Shown in pieces: positions 41,459 to 44,300 of a stretch of DNA of 44,300 nt. Both the position numbers and the translations under genes were made by a program. How positions within the stretch are numbered: the first letter of the stretch is position 1; each line of letters starts with the position of its first letter. The stretch is from Deltaproteobacteria bacterium (GTDB taxonomy: Bacteria > Desulfobacterota > Desulfuromonadia > Geobacterales > Pseudopelobacteraceae). The stretch lies in contig JAJXYO010000061.1 in the NCBI GenBank assembly GCA_021780495.1, positions 1-44,300 on the forward strand. The letters run 5' to 3'. Under the pieces are notes generated by a model that made no database searches, was not told the DNA's origin, and saw nothing but the letters and a program-made list of their open reading frames with translations.

Positions 41459-42841
41459 CTATCCGGCGACTTTGAGCGGGGCCAGGATGTCGTACTTCTC
41501 CATGCGGTAGATCAATGTATGCCGCGGAATACGCAGAAAACGCGCCGCAGCGGCCTGATTCCACTGGTTGCGCTCAAGGGCCTGCACTACAACCTCTTTC
41601 TCCAATTGCTCCAGAGAATATCCCTCATCCGGTAAGTGGATGATACCACCCGGACCGGTGGTCGCTCCTTGAGAAGCGCCTCCGCAGCGGATCTTGTCCG
41701 GCAGGTCGTCACAGGTGATGGTGTCGCCGTTGCGCATGATCAGCAGGCGTTCCACCAGGTTCTCCAGCTCTCGCACATTACCCGGCCATGCGTAAGCGAT
41801 TAGTGTTGCCAGGCTCTGCTTGTCAAAGACGACGTTGGAACTGCCATGCTTGATGCAGAAGTGGCGTAGCAGCAGCGGGATGTCACCGGGGCGTTGGCGC
41901 AGCGGCGGCAGATGGATCGGGATCACCGAGAGCCGGTAATAGAGGTCCTCACGGAAGCCGCCGTCGGCTATGGCCTTTTCGATGTCCAGATTGGTGGCCG
42001 CCACTACCCGGACATCCAGTTTCTGTTCTTTAGTCCCGCCCACCGCTATGACCACCCGTTCCTGCAGTGCCCGTAACAGCTTGGGCTGCAGTTCCAGCGG
42101 AAGTTCGCCCACCTCGTCCAAAAAGAGCGTTCCACCGTCGGCCAGCTGGAATTTGCCGGTCTTGTCCTTGATGGCGCCGGTAAAGGCCCCCTTGACGTGG
42201 CCAAACAGTTCGCTCTCCAACAGATCGTGAGGGATGGCAGCGCAGTTGATGGCGACGAATGGGGCGCTTTTGCGGCCGCTGCCCGCGTGAATAGAACGGG
42301 CCACCAGCTCTTTACCGGTGCCTGATTCGCCGGTGATCAGGACGGACGCTTCCGTATCGGCCACCTTGGATACCATCTGGAAAACCTTTTCCATGGCGGT
42401 CGAAGAGCCGATCATACTCCGGAAATCGACGCGGTCGTCCAGTACGTCTTTAAGACGCTTGTTCTCAGCGGTCAATCCGTTGAACTGGAGTGCCTTGGCC
42501 ACGGTCAGGCGCAACTCGTCACGGTTGAAGGGTTTGGTGATGTAGTCGTAGGCGCCGGCCTTCATGGCCTCTACGGCGATATCCACCGTACCGAAGGCGG
42601 TGATCATGATCACCAGGGTCTCGGGTGCACGATCCTTGATCGCCTTCAGGACCTGCATGCCGTCCATGCCGGGCATCTTCATGTCGGTAATCACCAGGGC
42701 AGGGGCGACCTGATCAAACAGGGTCAATCCCTCTTCCCCGGAAGGGGCGGTTGCCAATGCATAACCGGCCTCCTGGAGGTTGTATTCCAGTACCCGCCGC
42801 AGCGAGGTGTCGTCATCAATAATCAGGATTACGGGTTTCAT
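41459..42841 (-). CDS. Sigma-54-dependent response regulator 3 (NtrC/AtoC type)
   Basis: This 460-residue regulator has a receiver (D53; acidic D9-D10-D11), an AAA+ core with GESGTGKE and GAFTGA (HVKGAFTGAIKD), and a C-terminal Fis-type HTH (NQWNQAAAARFLRIPRHTLI). The linker and HTH differ from regulators 1 and 2, so its DNA target is different too. The first codon overlaps the kinase stop (ATGA), so the pair is coupled. I see no copy of a recognisable target site next to it. The CCGCA/TGCGG cluster upstream of cusC is one candidate, but this is only a guess. Confidence 0.92.
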   Translation of the reverse strand: MKPVILIIDDDTSLRRVLEYNLQEAGYALATAPSGEEGLTLFDQVAPALVITDMKMPGMDGMQVLKAIKDRAPETLVIMITAFGTVDIAVEAMKAGAYDYITKPFNRDELRLTVAKALQFNGLTAENKRLKDVLDDRVDFRSMIGSSTAMEKVFQMVSKVADTEASVLITGESGTGKELVARSIHAGSGRKSAPFVAINCAAIPHDLLESELFGHVKGAFTGAIKDKTGKFQLADGGTLFLDEVGELPLELQPKLLRALQERVVIAVGGTKEQKLDVRVVAATNLDIEKAIADGGFREDLYYRLSVIPIHLPPLRQRPGDIPLLLRHFCIKHGSSNVVFDKQSLATLIAYAWPGNVRELENLVERLLIMRNGDTITCDDLPDKIRCGGASQGATTGPGGIIHLPDEGYSLEQLEKEVVVQALERNQWNQAAAARFLRIPRHTLIYRMEKYDILAPLKVAG

Positions 42842-43938
42842 GGTATATGCTCCTGCAACGGGAGTTTGACTGATACTGTCGTTCCCTTACCGGGATCGCT
42901 CTCGATTTCCAGTGAACCGTAATGCCCTTCGATGATTTTGCGGGTCACCGCCAGGCCCAGTCCTGTGCCGTTTGGCTTGGTGGTATAAAACGGCTCGAAA
43001 ATCTTTGTCCGTTCATTAGTCTTAATGCCGCTGCCGTTGTCGATGAAGCGAATCTCGTATCCGGACTCATTGCGCTGGCAGTCAATCCGTACACTGCCGC
43101 CGGACGGTGTCGCCTGCAGGGCATTGATGACGATGTTGAGAAAGGCCTGGCGCAACTTCTCGCCATCACCCTTGATGAGTGCCTGCTCTGTATTCGGCTC
43201 AAGACGCAGGGAGATGCCGCGGTTCTGCGCATCCTTTGCTACCAGGGTGACAATGGTCTCCAGCTCTTCACGGATGGAACAGTCGCGCAATGCCATTGGT
43301 TGCTGACGTGCCATCCGCAGGAAGTCCTCGACAACATGATTGAGCCGCTCGGTCTCCTTGATCTGGATCTCGATGAATTCGTATTTTGGCTCGCCGGGAC
43401 GGTAATCATCTCGCAGGATTTCAGCCGTGCCGCGAATGGAACCGAGCGGATTTCTGATCTCGTGAGCCAGCACAGCCGCCATTTCGCCCAGGGTGGAGAG
43501 CTTTTCGGAACGGCGCAACTGCTCTTCGATCATAATAATCCGCTCTGATTGGGTCTGCAGTTTACTATAGGATTCTACCAGCCCTTCAGCGGTGCGCTGC
43601 AGCTCCAGACTGCGTTCCCGCTCACGCTGTGCCAGCAGTCCGGTGACCGCGCCGACTACATTGTACATCACAATTTCCAGATATTTTTCCATCTCCATGG
43701 TCAATCCGCCACCCCATTGGAAAAGAATATGCGGTGCATAGGCCATGCTGATCGCCAGAGCACAGCAAAGGCCACCACGGAAGCCAAACCAGAGGGCTGC
43801 CAGGATGATGGGGAGGTAATAGAGACGCTGAAAGATGTCGTGCAGGTAGTGGAGGTGCAGTGGAGTCAGGTAGTGCAGCAGGCTGATGCCAAGTATGGAG
43901 ATGCCTAACAAGCCGACTCGCATGGTGGACGGTTTCAT
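42838..43938 (-). CDS. Sensor histidine kinase 3 (multi-span N-terminus)
   Basis: This 366-residue kinase has a hydrophobic N-terminal sensor region with about three or four membrane segments (residues 7-22, 42-66 and 88-104), similar in size to DUF4118/MASE-type membrane sensors. A coiled-coil linker (105-140) leads to HisKA with H159 in [11 protein letters not shown] and a HATPase domain with the DNGSG and GTGLGL motifs. It has no large periplasmic loop, unlike kinases 1 and 2, so the signal is probably sensed within or near the membrane. It overlaps the regulator gene by ATGA. A palindrome at 43961-43977 lies 23 bases before the ATG. Ribosome binding site AGAG is weak. Confidence 0.9.
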   Translation of the reverse strand: MKPSTMRVGLLGISILGISLLHYLTPLHLHYLHDIFQRLYYLPIILAALWFGFRGGLCCALAISMAYAPHILFQWGGGLTMEMEKYLEIVMYNVVGAVTGLLAQRERERSLELQRTAEGLVESYSKLQTQSERIIMIEEQLRRSEKLSTLGEMAAVLAHEIRNPLGSIRGTAEILRDDYRPGEPKYEFIEIQIKETERLNHVVEDFLRMARQQPMALRDCSIREELETIVTLVAKDAQNRGISLRLEPNTEQALIKGDGEKLRQAFLNIVINALQATPSGGSVRIDCQRNESGYEIRFIDNGSGIKTNERTKIFEPFYTTKPNGTGLGLAVTRKIIEGHYGSLEIESDPGKGTTVSVKLPLQEHIP

Positions 43939-43960
43939 GGTCTCTTTATAGCTCAGTCTC

Positions 43961-43977
43961 AGCGTTATTAATACGCT
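43961..43977. promoter_or_regulatory. Palindrome just upstream of kinase 3
   Basis: AGCGT-TATTAAT-ACGCT is a near-perfect 17-base dyad whose centre TATTAAT is also almost self-complementary. It is 23 bases before the kinase 3 ATG and could be an operator. The rest of 43978-44254 is described in the next entry. Confidence 0.45.
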
Positions 43978-44224
43978 AAAAATTATTTCCCTGGCCTTGA
44001 GATGTAGTTTGACGATGCATGGAATTCAACATATTTGGGTGATTGACCGTTGCATAACTAACGTAAGACCCTCCATCTTGCCCGCAGCAGCAGCCTGAAC
44101 CCTGTCCTAACCTTTTACCAAGATATTTCCCTGTGATCTGCCGGTACTGTTCGGGTGTTAGCAAACGATGCAGCCTAGTAGTACGATTCATAAATATATT
44201 TACAAATAATGCTGTTTTTGCCAT
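43976..44224 (-). CDS. Doubtful small protein upstream of kinase 3
   Basis: An 82-codon minus-strand frame that could start at 44224 or at 44191 (MNRTTRLHRLLTPEQYRQIT). The second start gives 71 residues with a soft helical part and a CCC cluster (GSGCCCGQDGG). No ribosome binding site is found for either start. Nothing else occupies this stretch. The frame may be a small metal-related or regulatory protein, a gene remnant, or chance; I lean to chance. Confidence 0.28.
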   Translation of the reverse strand: MAKTALFVNIFMNRTTRLHRLLTPEQYRQITGKYLGKRLGQGSGCCCGQDGGSYVSYATVNHPNMLNSMHRQTTSQGQGNNF

Positions 44225-44254
44225 GATTGCGCTAAATCACATGAGGAGGCGATC

Positions 44255-44300
44255 ATGGCACGAAAAACAATGCGAGCTCCACTGGTACTCACCGATGAAA
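44255..44300 (+). CDS. IS630-type transposase N-terminus (cut by window edge)
   Basis: A plus-strand frame starts at 44255 (MARKTMRAPLVLTDE) after an excellent ribosome binding site, GAGGAGG, 5 bases upstream. It runs out of the window at 44300. The opening 'APLVLTDE' is like the start of IS630-family transposases, which begin with a short basic leader and L-T-x-E-E/D before the first HTH. Only 15 residues are visible, so the family call is tentative. Confidence 0.5.
   Translation, partial: MARKTMRAPLVLTDE

Overview
The window looks like a chromosomal segment from a Geobacteraceae-type bacterium (Desulfuromonadota). This is inferred from gene content: many NtrC-type sigma-54 activators paired with HydH/ZraS-like kinases, a Cus-type metal efflux operon, large secreted IPT/Ig-type proteins and moderate GC. 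Species cannot be fixed from sequence alone. Transposase starts are cut by both window edges (minus-strand at 1-125, plus-strand from 44255), so this may be an accessory-rich region.

Layout. 485-4856: a BcgI-like type IIB restriction-modification operon (fused nuclease-methylase, specificity subunit, unknown third gene) divergent from an XRE regulator; the shared intergenic region holds two palindromes. 4877-8801: a PP2A-like phosphatase fused to an alpha/beta-hydrolase domain, downstream of an Hsp70-TPR protein. 9133-13424: PHP phosphoesterase, endonuclease III, a beta-hydroxyacid dehydrogenase, and a thiolase-fold protein that lacks the catalytic cysteines and carries a C-terminal extension. 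13507-20168: a cusCBA-like Cu/Ag efflux operon followed by a Met-rich periplasmic protein. 20554-23472: a run of five small secreted or lipid-anchored genes rich in Met, His and Gly, including a 27-residue lipoprotein. 23646-34066: two paralogous kinase/sigma-54-activator pairs, with a second outer-membrane protein, two related Met-rich small proteins (113 and 46 residues) and a large secreted protein between them. 34191-41220: a GerMN-domain protein, a probable pseudogene with an in-frame amber codon, and two pairs of sulfatase-fold protein plus CarboxypepD_reg-like secreted protein. 41459-43938: a third, different kinase/activator pair.

Main regulatory result. Downstream of each of the two paralogous activator genes, and again beyond the large secreted protein, there is a TGCAR-N4-YTGCA palindrome. 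Two of these sites precede textbook -24/-12 promoters (31254-31269, 28142-28157) that drive the two related Met-rich secreted proteins. The third precedes a weaker candidate (23515-23530) for the five-gene run. A fourth good -24/-12 promoter (14034-14050) with a related palindrome precedes the Met-rich gene after cusA. This suggests one envelope metal-stress regulon in which duplicated two-component systems induce small, low-complexity, Met-rich exported proteins, next to Cus efflux. The metal ligand and the role of the small proteins are inferred, not shown by the sequence.
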